Assembly: GCF_018143015.1 (NCBI RefSeq)
Contig: NC_054757.1
Location: forward strand, 912,501 to 976,500
DNA length: 64,000 nt
Source: Lytechinus variegatus
Taxonomy: Eukaryota > Echinodermata > Echinoidea > Temnopleuroida > Toxopneustidae
Reading direction: 5' to 3'
The notes beneath the pieces are model-generated. The model saw only the letters and a program-made list of their open reading frames with translations. It was not told where the DNA came from and did not search any database. Numbering within the stretch: the stretch's first letter is position 1; every line of letters begins with the position of its first letter. Below, one piece after another: positions 1 to 11,565 of this stretch. Position numbers and translations under genes: made by a program.

Positions 1-1127
1 TGATCTGATGGCAAGAGAAGCTGTCTGTGTACGAGGTCTCAGGACCCAGGGGTTAAGGGGACGGACAAGTCGATTGCAATACATCGCCAAAATATCTGTT
101 TCCCGTGATCGAAGAAAGAAACGGTTATCTAACAATGGGAGAAAGAAATTACAGACAAAATTACAACAACAAATGAAGGAGGAAAATGTGTTAACTTTTA
201 AAAGTTTGAGTCTAGAATATTACCCCCATTGAGGGCCTATGTCTACAAAATATGCATTTTGTAGGCATGCGAACCCACCGAAAACGGATGAGTTCAAAAT
301 TTTTTAAAACATTTTTATTCACTTTGTTGGGAATATTTCGAAGGTATTTTTTCCAAAATTGTTCAAGGTACTAAAACATCTGAATATTTGATACTGACCT
401 GACAATTCGCAAATTCAACTTCAAAATTTAGGCAAAATTGGTCAAAAACTGTCAAAAATTTGGCAGTGAGTTCTCTAGATCGCAAAGTAGCAAAGAGAAT
501 GAGGTTTGTTTACAGAAAATTTTGTTACCATGGTGCGTAAGGGAAGCGGCTGTTACCAGGGCGTGGTCAATCAGATTCGCGCATGGTTCCGCGCTGTGTA
601 GCGCTTTCGGTTTGTTATTGGCCTTTTTTTCGCGCCAAGGTCATTATTATTGCGTCATCACTGGTTTTATCATGCGATTACCAGCTTCTGCGCATGTTAC
701 GTCACATTCACTGACCCATATTCTACGTTTCAATCCGGGCCATACGTCGCAAAAAGTTGCCTGTATCTTTTTGGAATGTCAACTTTTATTGAAAGAGCTA
801 ATCAAAAAAGCATAACTTTCACTGTTGCCATGGTAGTTATTCCAGCCTGACTTTTATCATAGCAACTTTTTATATGAAATGGTACCCTGTCTGAAATCTT
901 TCCTTGATATTCATTGGCAGAGAAGCTTCACTGTTACTGTTACTATGGTAACTCGGGTAAAATTGGACCTGTCTGAAAAATGTCCGACATGCAGATATTC
1001 CCGGATATATTTATTAATATTCATGAAATGTCCCGGCTCCCGCTATCAGCTGATACTTGCATTCTATTGTGGTAAACTACGGGGCTCATCTAATCAAAAT
1101 GAGGATTTTCATGACCGTCATCATCAT
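1..1127. other. Intergenic, no gene recognised
   Basis: No coding region, RNA gene or named repeat was recognised. Short open frames are present but their translations resemble no family I know and show no splice context. The stretch at 530-860 is more GC-rich and contains several CATGG/TGGTAAC-like motifs of the kind seen in GGTAAC-type MITEs elsewhere in the window, but no paired ends were found. Confidence 0.4.
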
Positions 1128-1225
1128 AGGCGGCGGAGCAGAGGATTATCTTTTGTGTTTGGGGGGGGGGGCGCAACAATAGCCTTCCCCCCAAAACACA
1201 AAAGATAATCCTCTGCTCCTCCGCC
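1128..1225. repeat. Near-perfect hairpin (inverted repeat)
   Basis: Two arms of about 37 bases read as near-exact reverse complements (GGCGGCGGAGCAGAGG... at 1128 and ...CCTCTGCTCCTCCGCC ending about 1225), separated by a G-run and a short loop. High arm identity suggests a young structure or one maintained by conversion. It may be the end or core of a small non-autonomous DNA transposon; no target duplication was identified. Confidence 0.7.
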
Positions 1226-1825
1226 AATGGTCATCATTAACCAATAAAAGTTGGTCATTTATAAAACGGACATATCAGCGGAAAGCCTTAATCTCTAAAA
1301 GAGCCCGTAAAAGAGTTAATCTATTCCCTACAATCACGTACACTCTTCTTGGAGTGATACGAACTTATTATTTCCGAGTGAGATTTGAATCTTTCTTGAG
1401 TGGAATTTACATCTGTTCGGAGTGAAAGTGTCTAAAAAGATCCTCAGTTTACTCCACAAGAAGCTATAATGCAATCTAAGGATATATACAGTTCACTCCA
1501 AATGGATTGGTATCTACTACCACTCCGAGAGGAGTGTTGTTTATAGGGGCCAGATTAGCTCTTTATTTTGCACTCTTGCATTTTAAGAGGACATTATTGA
1601 CATGGTATCCAATTTGAATAATCCTGATGAAAAAACGCCCTGGTTATACGATTTATATCGATCGGATCCTTTGACAAATATTTCAATCCATCGTTAATTT
1701 CTGGTCAGGTGCCGGTCAGGTACCAGATAAAATCAAAATTTTAAAGGTCAGTCAATCCACTAAAGAAAAGTGACAATGTTTTTTATCGCACAATTTCTTT
1801 ATCATCATCTGAAAAACGAAGTTTT
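1226..1825. other. Intergenic with GGAGTG motifs
   Basis: Between about 1,340 and 1,560 the motif GGAGTG or its complement CACTCC recurs about every 30-60 bases in both orientations, suggesting a decayed repeat. No gene is seen. Confidence 0.3.
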
Positions 1826-2135
1826 AATAATGATAAATAATTGGCATTTATATAGCGCTTTATCAATCTACGACTGTTCAAAACGCTTCACATTTATTAT
1901 TACCCGGTAACTGGATTCATAGCATTCCAAGCAGCCTGTTAGGCGCAAACTTGCTAAACCAACCACAATGACGGTTCTTTCCTACCGGTACCCAATTAGC
2001 ACCTGGGTGAGAGTGGCAAACTGAGTGTGGATTGACGCCTTGCCAAAGGGCGCTAGGCCATGGTGGGATTTGGACACACGACCCTCTGATTACAAGGCGA
2101 GAGTCAGAACCGATACACCACGGCGCTTCCACATT
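1826..2135 (-). mobile_element. tRNA-derived SINE, near full length
   Basis: Read on the minus strand the element starts near 2,133 with a tRNA-like head: an A-box-like segment around 2098-2119 and a B-box-like segment (GTCCAAATCCCACC type) around 2061-2082. A unique body follows with GGGTACCGGTAGGAA and the end motif GATTGATAAAGCGCTATATAAATGCC, then an ATT-rich tail. The same 3' body occurs in plus orientation at 13,508-13,680, which confirms a family. Head without a paired 3' acceptor strand argues against a true tRNA gene. Confidence 0.8.
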
Positions 2136-3017
2136 TAAAGAATGAACATTTGATTTCTTGAAATCTATAAAAAAAAAATTCCACTTTCATTTTGGATTTA
2201 AAGAAAAAAATGAGACAGAAGAGGCACGAACTTTGTTGATAACTTGGCACGCGCTTTCGACAATTATTGTTCACATCTATATAGTTGGCACTTTTTAAAT
2301 ATCTTTCTGCATTAATTTGCCTCCAACCATCAACAATTGATATCTTATCATATAAACTCGATCTCTATGGGGTGCACTGGAAGGCCTCAGAGTGATTCAA
2401 AAGCAATGGAGGACCAATTCATGTTTTTGAACAGCCGTAACACGCAAAATATTAATTCTGGAGTACCAAAAGCGGTTTATCATGCCTTTGCTGTTGTTCA
2501 TCTGCATTTACGATTTTTGTTGATCATCCGAAGTCCTTTCGTTCATAATTTCAGTAGAATATAAAGTATTCCATTCCCATATCTTTGATACTAATTGAGG
2601 GGGGGGGTAGTCACAAGACTGATAATTATCTTGTATATTGATATACCTGCTATATTTTGATTCATGTTTAGTAAATCTATTAAATTCCCATGAATAGTGT
2701 TGGATATCTAGGAAATGTCCCAACAAGCCCCCCCCCCCTCCCTCTTCATCCCGGCTTCATCCTCATACCGATTCTCATTGATCTTCTCTCTTTTCTCGCT
2801 CACATCATATAGGACCTCCGTCTTCTCTATCTTCCCACATTCTATCTCCCTTTCTCCTTCTTTCTGTCTCACCTCTCTTCTATTTCTCTTTTGTCTTCTC
2901 AGTGGTCTTTAATTTATTTTTTTTTCATTAAGTCAGGGGTGCCAGTCAATTTCACTCACCCTGCTCACGAGGCCTGAAAAGAAGCCATGACATGCTACAG
3001 CCCTCCTAAATATCAGG
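2136..3017. other. Intergenic, low-complexity pyrimidine tract
   Basis: No gene seen. About 2,730-2,935 is a C/T-rich tract (CCCTCC, TCTCTTTTCTC and similar). The 8-bp ATATCAGG at 3010-3017 is the left target duplication of the next element. Confidence 0.4.
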
Positions 3018-4403
3018 CAGGGTGACCAGATTTCACAAAATGAAATACGGGACAATCGACAAAAAAGATCAACAAAGAAGGTTACACAGTGTTACACCTG
3101 TGAAATTTATAAAGAATTGGAAGGGAGGGTGAACGAAAGAATGAAGGAGAGAGAGAAAAGACGAAAGAAAAAAAATGAATTGAGAAGAAAGAAAGAAAAT
3201 ATGAAGGGGAAAATGAAGGTAAAATTTAAAAAAAAGAATAAAAGAAAGTTAGAATAAAACGACGAAAGAAAGAATAAAAAGCGAAAAAAAAAGTTTCTGT
3301 CATTCTTTGAATGGAATACCGAAAGAAAGGAATGGAAGAAGAATACATGTGTGAAAGACAAAATAAAGGAGAGAAAATAAGAAAAAGGAGGAGGAAAGAA
3401 AAAATGAAGGAAAGAAAAATGAAAAGAGAAAAAACAGTGAGGAGGGAAGGAATTAAGGTAGGGAGGAAGAGAAAGAATAAGTGAAAGAATTAGAAGTGAA
3501 AATAAAATAAAAAATGAAAGGAGGAAAGAGAGGGAGAAAGAATGAAGTGAGGAGGAATGAAAACATAATGGAAGAAGAGAAGAATTAAAAGGAGAGGAAG
3601 GGAGGGGGAGAAAAAAGTTTAAAGAAAGAAAGAATGAAGGAAATAAAAAAAGGAAATTTGATAAAGACAGGTAAGAAAAAGGAGAAAAGAAAGAAAAATG
3701 AACAGAGAGAGAGAAAGGATCAGGAAAGAAAGATAGATGGAACAAAAACGGGCAAGCAGGAAGGGTAGAAGGATGAAGAAAGGATAGAAAAGTAAGATAG
3801 AGGGAAAAAGTTCAGACTTCAAGCAAACAAAAAAAACAATCATCTAACAAAAAATCATAATGATATTTGGTGTTTTTCAAATATATTTTTAAAACTAAAA
3901 AAAAAGTTTTAGAAATGAATAAAATTTCAAAGTGATTTTCTTTTTATTTAAAAATTAGATGAAGCATCGCAGCATCATACACAACAAGACTCAAAACGAA
4001 GGCTTAAACAACTAGATCTATAAACTCAAGAACTTGTTCCTCCGATCACATCTCCAAATCAGTAATCTGAGAACCCAAAATATCATTATACAAATTTTGT
4101 ACATTTTTTGTGATTATTTTCGCATGTTTGATGGAGAGAACCTGCCACACAATGGCAGGAGGCCAGTTCGTTTGCGATGTATTGGGGTTAGCAAGAAAAT
4201 CACCGCAGAACTTATTCATCAATTTCATTGTTGTCTCTGCTTCGTCATATGTTGGTTATTTGGATGAAAATTACAAAATACATTTTGTTCAGTATTCTGA
4301 AATACGGGACAAATAGGCGTCCCGGGAAGGGTTTGTCGGGACGCCGGGACAAAGAAGCAAATACGGGACAATCCCGGGAAATACGGGACGTCTGGTCACC
4401 CTG
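3018..4403. mobile_element. Non-autonomous hAT-type DNA transposon (1,386 bp)
   Basis: The left end reads CAGGGTGACCAGATTT and the right end is its inverted partner (TCTGGTCACCCTG). The copy of ATATCAGG at 3010-3017 is repeated exactly at 4404-4411, giving a perfect 8-bp target duplication, the hallmark of hAT insertion. Both subterminal regions carry AATACGGGACAAT-type repeats. The interior has no transposase-like frame; it is dominated by a purine-rich tract (3,110-3,840) and AT-rich filler. It is therefore a passenger element needing a transposase from elsewhere. Confidence 0.88.
3110..3840 (+). repeat. 730-bp purine (GA)-rich tract
   Basis: Almost pure A/G on the plus strand, built from GAAAGAAAG/GGAGG/GAAAAG words. 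The open frames on the opposite strand (Phe/Ser/Leu runs) are composition artefacts, not genes. The tract lies wholly inside the hAT-type element at 3018-4403. Confidence 0.9.
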
Positions 4404-4411
4404 ATATCAGG

Positions 4412-4948
4412 AGTATGGAAGGGGTTGTCACCCGGGGTTGTCTGGTCCCGAAATCAAGGAAAAGCCTGAAGACTTCAATAGCTATAATAAACTTATTTAC
4501 TTTGAAGGGATTCCACCACAAAATGTATTTTTCTCCAATCTTTAATTGAAAGAGAATAGTATTTTCTCTGTCATTTCTCATTCTTTATCCCCTTTCTTCA
4601 TTTCTCCTTCCTTCTCCCCCTCCCCTCTGCCACTCACTCTCTTTGTCTCTCTTCCCTTACCTTCCATTCACCCCCCCCCCTTGAAGCCTCAAAATACTTC
4701 CATTCCTTTATAAGGTTACTCACTTGACTCAAATTTCACCACAAATAAAAACACTTTGGGTGTTTTTCTATTTTAATCCCTTCATTAAAGACACATTTAT
4801 TTGTAATCCATCCAAATAATGGAAGCCTTGAAATAATTAGATTTTCACAATTCTATGAAAAACATACAGTACACACAGATATAAACCAATAATATTATGT
4901 GTAATAAAGATACATGTACATAGTATTGAAAAGACATGATGGCAAAAG
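4412..4948. other. Intergenic
   Basis: AT-rich sequence with a short C/T tract (4,580-4,680). No gene or repeat boundary recognised. Confidence 0.35.
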
Positions 4949-4952
4949 TTAA

Positions 4953-5521
4953 AGGAGAATGAAACTTTTGGAACAAGATAGCTTGTGTGAAAACAGAAAA
5001 ATCAAAGAAACAGATCAACAAAAGTTTGAGAAAAATCGGACAAATATTGAGAAAGATATGAGCATTTGAATATTGCGATCACTAATGCTATGGAGATTCT
5101 CACATTGAAAATGTGACAAAGATGTGTGATGTCACTTGTGAACAACTCTCTCCATGACCTTATTATATATTTCACTTAAAATGCCTCTTTTATCACACCT
5201 ATCAGTAGATCATGTGTTCTTTCTATAGGAGGGCATGTAATACAGATTTTTAAAGAATACATCATGGATAAAGAATTTGTATCACAATAAGAAAAAACAA
5301 AAAGAGACATTTTGAGGGTATTTTATAGTCCATCAAAGGGAAAGTTGTTCACATGTGACATCACACATTCTTGTCGCATCTCCATAGGCATTAGTGATTG
5401 AAATATTCAAATGCTCAAATCTTTCTCATTATTTGTCCGATTTTGCTCAAACTTTCTTTGTTCTTATCCTTTGATTCTTCTGTTTTGACACACGCCTACA
5501 TGTTCCAAAGGATTCATTCCT
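4953..5521. mobile_element. Foldback MITE flanked by TTAA (piggyBac-like), 569 bp
   Basis: The element begins AGGAGAATGAAAC and ends with the inverted partner (GGATTCATTCCT). TTAA lies immediately outside each end (4949-4952 and 5522-5525), the target site and duplication typical of piggyBac-type transposition. The two halves are imperfect reverse complements over about 200 bases each, for example ACAAAGATGTGTGATGTCAC on the left against GTGACATCACACATTCTTGT on the right. There is no coding capacity. Confidence 0.82.
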
Positions 5522-5525
5522 TTAA

Positions 5526-7299
5526 TGAACATCTCTCTGCAAAAATGCAAAGGGATATAATTTTAAGTAGATGAAAAGAAAGTTCAATTTATAAAAAAGG
5601 GGGCTTCAAATCACCCAAATGAGATTAAAAACAATTGAAGATATCAGACAATTATGACATGTATCCTCCACAATACAGAGGTTGGTTAAAGTTATTTGAA
5701 AAACTGCTCAACATAGGGAAATATGCATGGACAACAAATACCAACATACATTTCATGTGCACTTAAAAATATAAAGTTGAATCAATAAACCTATAGCAAT
5801 ACATGTAGCTCAACAAAGTAAGCAACAGAAGACAAAATGGGTTTGATAACAAATGCTAAAAAAGTAGGACTTTCATGGTTACAAGTAATTAATTTCATCA
5901 ACTTAAATATTACTGGGAGTCTTGGTAGTCTGGAGGCACAGACCCTAATTTACACTTTAGTTAACAAGGTGGTCTTGACACAAAACTAGCATATTTTACT
6001 TTTTACAGGAACAGAACACAATCCCTACTCCTCTCTTGGACTCTAAACTTTCAGACTCTTTAATGCAAGGTCTGGATCACTTGGTATAAATTCATTTCAA
6101 TATATTGTAGCAAGGCAGTTACATTAACAATTATCAAGGCATTTCTCATATATGCAATCTGAATTGAATATTACAGTCAAGTTGTCAAAAAACACTGATT
6201 TCCAAGGCATTATTCTGCAAAATGGTGGTTCAGGCAAAAAAGAACATTTCAACAAACATGACAAAAAAATCAGAAATCAAACACAATCCATGCTGTCAAA
6301 TAGTTGGAAATTGCTTCCAATATCTATAAAAACTTAAGTAATCCTTAAAATGAATCAGTCTATACCAATTTATTTCATATTTATTTACCTACTTTTCTCA
6401 AAACAAACCTTGTAACTTTAGAATGATATGCCAACATAATTTATTTTTCTAAACTTAACCGACTACCATGGTATGCATATTCAACATAGATTAACTAAAA
6501 AAAGTTTCCCCCATAAATTGCATATAGCATGGATATGATAAGACTAATAAGATGCAAGCTGAGATTCCTGATCGGTGAAAAGTTTAGATTTGTAATATAG
6601 CTACTGAAAATTAATTAATGGGTAATAGGAAAGGAAACATGAGATGTACAATATAGTGCAGCATACCAAATGATTATCAAATTCACATTACTTGACTGTC
6701 ACATTTTTTTTTCTTCTTCTTTGGGAGATGGGGATATGCTTTGAAATAAACATCATTAGATAAAATATTCGAACAAGAGTTTCGAAACAAGGGAAAACAA
6801 AATTGCAAAACTTGAGTTGAGCCCCCCCCCCCCCTCCCCTGTAAAAAGGGAAAATGCCCACAAAAACTGAATAAGTATCATATAAAACCAACAAACAATG
6901 TATAATTAGTAATGGAGGTCATTATTGGGGCAGATTCTGACTGGCCTTGAAAAATAATGTTCAAATCTTTCCAAGACAGACAGATAATGTTTTCCTCAAT
7001 TGAGCTATTATACCCACGCACAGGAAGTCAAAATCCTGAAATTGTTTATAGGTCAAAAATACAGGAAAGGAGTTGTGCTAACAATACATCAATTTACTTC
7101 ATCCATGATACTTTTTGATGAATGGAACTCTGAAATTAGAGGAAATCCCCCAACATATTTCCTGACAATGTTTGGCAACCATCCTGTTTTCAGTTCAAAT
7201 ATTAGAAACAAAAAGTAAGTAATTGGGGGCATGTAAGCTTATTGCTTCACTGCCACAGAGGAATATAACTTCTTTCTTTCCTTTTATGTTAGCTCATAT
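5526..7299. other. Intergenic, AT-rich
   Basis: No gene seen. It contains a poly-G/C run at about 6,820-6,840 and scattered ACATGTA motifs. It lies 3' of VAMP7 on its strand, but nothing shows whether it is transcribed. Confidence 0.35.
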
Positions 7300-7600
7300 C
7301 TTACATGGATTAATCCTATTTCATCTCCAACCAACTTGTCTACTAACCATTTGGTCTATATTGTCATTCAGCCCAATAACTACTTTGTCTAATTATCAAT
7401 GCAGTGTAATATCCACTTGGTCCAACATCACATTAGCATATTATTATGAACCAAGTATGACAAAGTGCAAAATAACTTAGTAGATTAAGTGCAAATGAGA
7501 CAATTTTGGCATTAGACTAAATGAAGATTAGACTAAGTGGGCATTGGACCAATTGTAGTATAGACGAAACAGCAGTTACACCATAGACATCAAAATAAAT
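7300..7600. repeat. Inverted repeat with TTTGGTCTA / TAGACTAAAT arms
   Basis: The left side carries repeated TTGTCTAC, TTTGGTCTA and ACTTGGTCCAA words; the right side carries TTAGACTAAATGA, TAGACTAAGTGG and TTGGACCAATT, which read as their complements. A second member with the same words is at about 14,000-14,340. This looks like a MITE whose arms are themselves short-word repeats; ends are approximate. Confidence 0.55.
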
Positions 7601-7861
7601 CCAAAGGAGTTACTAATATTAACTAAAATGGCATAGATCTTTAACACAATGCACCATCTACATCAACATAATTGTGCTTGAAAATTAGCCTCTCTTTGTA
7701 ATAGAGTACTAAAATTGTGATGAAGCTGACAAGTTTGATTTGCATTTCAGCCTTTTCATAACCATGACCATAGGCATAGCACATGATGTAAACAATCCTC
7801 AAATTAAATTTGACATGGAATAGTTTGTATAGATCAAAGATATGGCCACACGAATACCTAA

Positions 7862-9112
7862 TTAGTTCCAGTTATGACCCCAGTCTATTGTAATACACTG
7901 AGTCCAAGCGGGATAAACAGGTATTCTTGTGGAAATATCCCGCCTTCCCTCCCAAGGATCAGGTCCCACCAAATCTGGACTCTGGTTGTTTCTCCACAAT
8001 GCTCCATGGACACATAATATGAACAAGTGGAATGCCTCTGGCCGTCTCACCTGCATCACGCGGTTCAATATAGCAGCAGTGCTGACTTTGAATACTACTC
8101 TAACTCGCACAAGATGTTCAGTGATACATGGTTACTCTTATGTCCACTTTTTATGAACTAGACCAATAAACTTACAGAGATATGATGGTTATTCAACAAA
8201 AAACCCCAACATGACCAAAGTTCATTGACCTTACATGACCTTTGACCTTGATCATGTGACCTGAAACTCGCACAGGATGTTCAGTGATACTTGATTACTC
8301 TTATGTACAAGTTTCATGAATCAGATCCATAAACTTTCAAAGTTATGATGGTAATTCAACAGATACACCCAATTCGGCCAAAGTTCATTGTCCTTTGACC
8401 TTGGTCATGTGACCTGAAACGCGCACAGGATGTTCAGTGATACTTGATTACTCTAATGTCCAAGTTTAATGAACTAGACCAATAAACTTTCAAAGTTATG
8501 ATGGTAATTCAACAGATACCCCCGATTCGGCCAAAGTTCATTGACCCTAAATGACCTTTGACCTTAATCATGAGACCTGAAACTTGCACAAAATGTTCAG
8601 TGATGCTTGATTACTATTATGTCCAAGTTTCATGAATCAGATCCATAAACTTTCAAAGTTATGATGGGAATTCAACAGATATCCCCAATTCGGCCAAAGT
8701 TCATTGACCCTAAATGACCTTTGACCTTGGTCATGTGACGTGAAACTCATGCAGGATGTTCAGTGATACTTGATTAACCTTATGTCCAAGTTTCATGAAC
8801 TAGGTCCATATATTTTCTAAGTTATGATGACATTTCAAAAACTTAACCTCAGGTTAAGATTTCGATGTTGATTCCTCCAACATGGTCTAAGTTCATTGAC
8901 CCTAAATGACCTTTGACCTTGGTCATGTGACATGAAACTCTAATAGGATGTTCAGTAATACTTGATTAACCTTATGGCCAAGTTTTATTAACTAGGTCCA
9001 TATACTTTTTAAGTTATGACATCATTTCAAAAACTTAACCTCAGGTTAAGATTTGATGCTGACGCCGCCGCCGCCACCGCCGTTCTCACTCTGCTTCGCA
9101 GGTGAGACAAAA
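7862..9112. repeat. Tandem repeat, ~165-bp unit, about six copies, DR1-bearing
   Basis: From about 8,085 to 9,040 a unit of about 165 bases repeats. It contains TTCAGTGATACTTGATTAC, CAAGTTTCATGAA, AAAGTTATGATGG, CAAAGTTCATTGACC and CATGACCTTTGACCTT-like blocks. The last copies replace part of the unit with AACCTCAGGTTAAG. The array ends at GCCGCCGCCGCCACC and GCTTCGCAGGTGAGACAAAAA; the counterpart GTCTCACCTGCATCACGCGG lies near 8,046, so the whole block may be one mobile unit. TGACCTTTGACCT occurs exactly at 8236, 8552, 8715 and 8907. Confidence 0.8.
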
Positions 9113-10215
9113 ACATGAAATGCTAAAAAATACCAAGTTTTTTGGTGACATCACTGCTAAGTACTCTTAAATATCAGCAAGGCATTTTGAACAACGCTGA
9201 TAAAAATGAAAACAAAATGGAATGGTGAATGAAATTTTGAGAATTACAATTACACTTCAATCTTTTATAAAAAGAGAAAGATCATACATATTACAAAAAA
9301 GTTAAATGAACATTTAACCTATAAAAGAGACGCAGCAAACAAAAGAGTACGGATTTAAAGAAACAACAAACATTTTTAAGCATTATGAAAATAGGGGGAA
9401 AGACAAACAATTCGGTTCACTGTGTGAATTTATATATGATTCAACATTTGTATACAAAGTATATTCTGGTAATATGTAGATATCACGTGAAAAGATGAAA
9501 ACACAAATGAATTATAATTAAATTACTAATTCCTACAAAATCTGAACAGAAATTGTTTTGTGATTTAACGCTTTTGGTGTAACAAAATATACCATACATA
9601 CAATTAGCAACATAAAGAGTAATAAATATAAACACACTGAATATAGTATAGATTAAACAGAAGAAAATATATTCTATGATAAACATAAAATCTATATACA
9701 TATTGCAAATCATACCAATAATTCAACATAATTTTCTTTGAAGAAATCATTGATTGTCATAGGGAAATTTTTGACAATAGAATTTCGCTCTACCTGTTAA
9801 CCTACTGAATTCTAAAAATGCCATAGGTATTCTTCTTTTTTTCAAGGATCATAACATAGGATTCCAGTCAATGGTTCTAATTTTCAATACAGCTTAATCA
9901 CTGCAAGGCAAGAGGTACATCTACATATCATTTACAATCAATTCTGAGTAAAATAATATAATTATGTAAAATCCTATATTAAATAACCTTTTAGAAGATA
10001 ATATCGTGTGCAAGAACAGCCCTAACACCATACTTTCAAGCTTAGCAGCACAAATAAGTGAATTGTGATGATTCAGCACGAAAGCGTTTTGCTAAGTGCG
10101 TTCTTGCACAGATACATATTCATATTTCTTCCCCTTGTTTACCTGTATGTCTCTTTTCCATCAATCTATGTGGAATACTGGTAAATAGTAATATTTTTAC
10201 CTGACTGCTAAGCAT
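9113..10215. other. Intergenic, AT-rich
   Basis: No gene or repeat with definable ends was recognised. Confidence 0.35.
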
Positions 10216-10384
10216 GAATGCTTGTAAGCAAGCAACCAGGGGACCAAAGGCTTAAGGTCCTCTACGAGAGACCTGATATTGAGGATGAATGCCTCACCAA
10301 AGGGCACTAGCGCACCAAGTGGGAATCAAAACCGGGTCACCAGAATGCAAAACCCTACTCTACTGACTGAGCTATCACACCTCA
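10216..10384 (-). mobile_element. tRNA-derived SINE fragment
   Basis: On the minus strand, starting near 10,384, the sequence reads GAGGTGTGATAGCTCAGTCA (an A-box-like head) then GGTTTTGATTCCCACTTGG (B-box-like), followed by a body with GTGCCCTTTGGTGAGGCATTC shared with other SINEs in the window. No acceptor-stem closure is seen, so it is not a functional tRNA gene. Confidence 0.65.
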
Positions 10385-10455
10385 ATAGAGAAAAGTGCAC
10401 ATAGAAAAGCCTATGAATGTCTGTATCCACACTACACATATTATGATTCATTTAA

Positions 10456-11561
10456 AGGAGATTGAAGGTTAAAATACATGTTTGGGGCTTCTAAAAGCCG
10501 ACATTTATATATTTTAGCTTGACAAAACACACAATCTGTCTTATTTTACATATTTGAGAAAATCTTACTTGAAATCAAACGAGTGCTACAATCTTATGTG
10601 ATGCTGTATGCTGCCATTTTGTTTGGACTACCAGAGGAGTGTGAAGTTTTTGCACTCTACGTGTGTGATTGACTATACTGTGGCCTACTTTCATTATTTA
10701 CAGCTCTACACAAAACTCAACACTTGAAAATATTTTCAGTTGTATTTTCCAACTGAGCTAAAATGTTTTTAGCCTATACCTATTTAATTTTTTTTCAAAT
10801 AATCAAATTTTACATTTTAATTGTTTTAAGAGTATAAATAACAGAATTTCACTTCATCAAATTGATCATCAAGCTATCACATATTGAGCTGCGAATTACG
10901 CGTTTTGCTAGTCTACTGCAGCAAACGCTATTTCGTTGTTTCATTCTCTCGTATAATGTCTGGTTCAATTAAAGCGTTTTACTTTTAGATTTTCACCTCA
11001 GCGTTTTATTTTTATCATAATTCATATACCATCGGTAAGCTCTCTAGATTTGTTACTTTAGAGTTTTGTGCATGTCCTCCGTGTATTTCCTCAGGCTGGA
11101 TATGGTCACTACAAATCACATGAAGCCAGCTATATTTGTACTATGAATTGAAGAATTTTCTACTTTTATCACCGCAATCAACTTTATGAAAAAAAAGTGC
11201 CTTGTTTCAGTCTTGGTTTGATCACACATGCAAAGGCCTGGCAGTACGGTATGATCTTGAATGCTGGTGAAAGATCATATACCTATTAATCGTGGCATAC
11301 ATAATTACATACAGGATACCAGGTTGAGCATTTCATTAGAATAGCATGATTTTGTCATATCTTTGCTGGGGGTCGCTGGAATCCCAGACAAAATGGCAGC
11401 CTGCTAAAGACCAAATATGCTTCTGGTAGCAGACAATGATAGCATTTTAAAAGTTGAATAACTTTTTTACTTGGGGGCCTACAGACCTGCCCTATACTGT
11501 ATACATCAAATTGTAGTTCTCTATTGGATATCAATGTAAACATGCAAACCTTCATTCTCCT
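10456..11561. mobile_element. TTAA-flanked MITE (piggyBac-like), 1.1 kb
   Basis: Ends AGGAGATTGAAGG and CCTTCATTCTCCT are inverted partners, each bordered by TTAA (10,452-10,455 and 11,562-11,565). The first bases AGGAGA(A/T)TGAA match the ends of the element at 4953-5521, placing both in one superfamily. The inner parts of the arms are more decayed and no transposase-like frame is visible. Confidence 0.75.
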
Positions 11562-11565
11562 TTAA

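Noticed and set aside
8-232. 74-codon open frame at the left edge
   Set aside because: No recognisable motif, no splice context, and basic composition typical of random frames; not called as a gene.
3107-3843. Long minus-strand open frames rich in Phe, Ser and Leu
   Set aside because: They run through the purine-rich tract; the composition alone explains the absence of stops.
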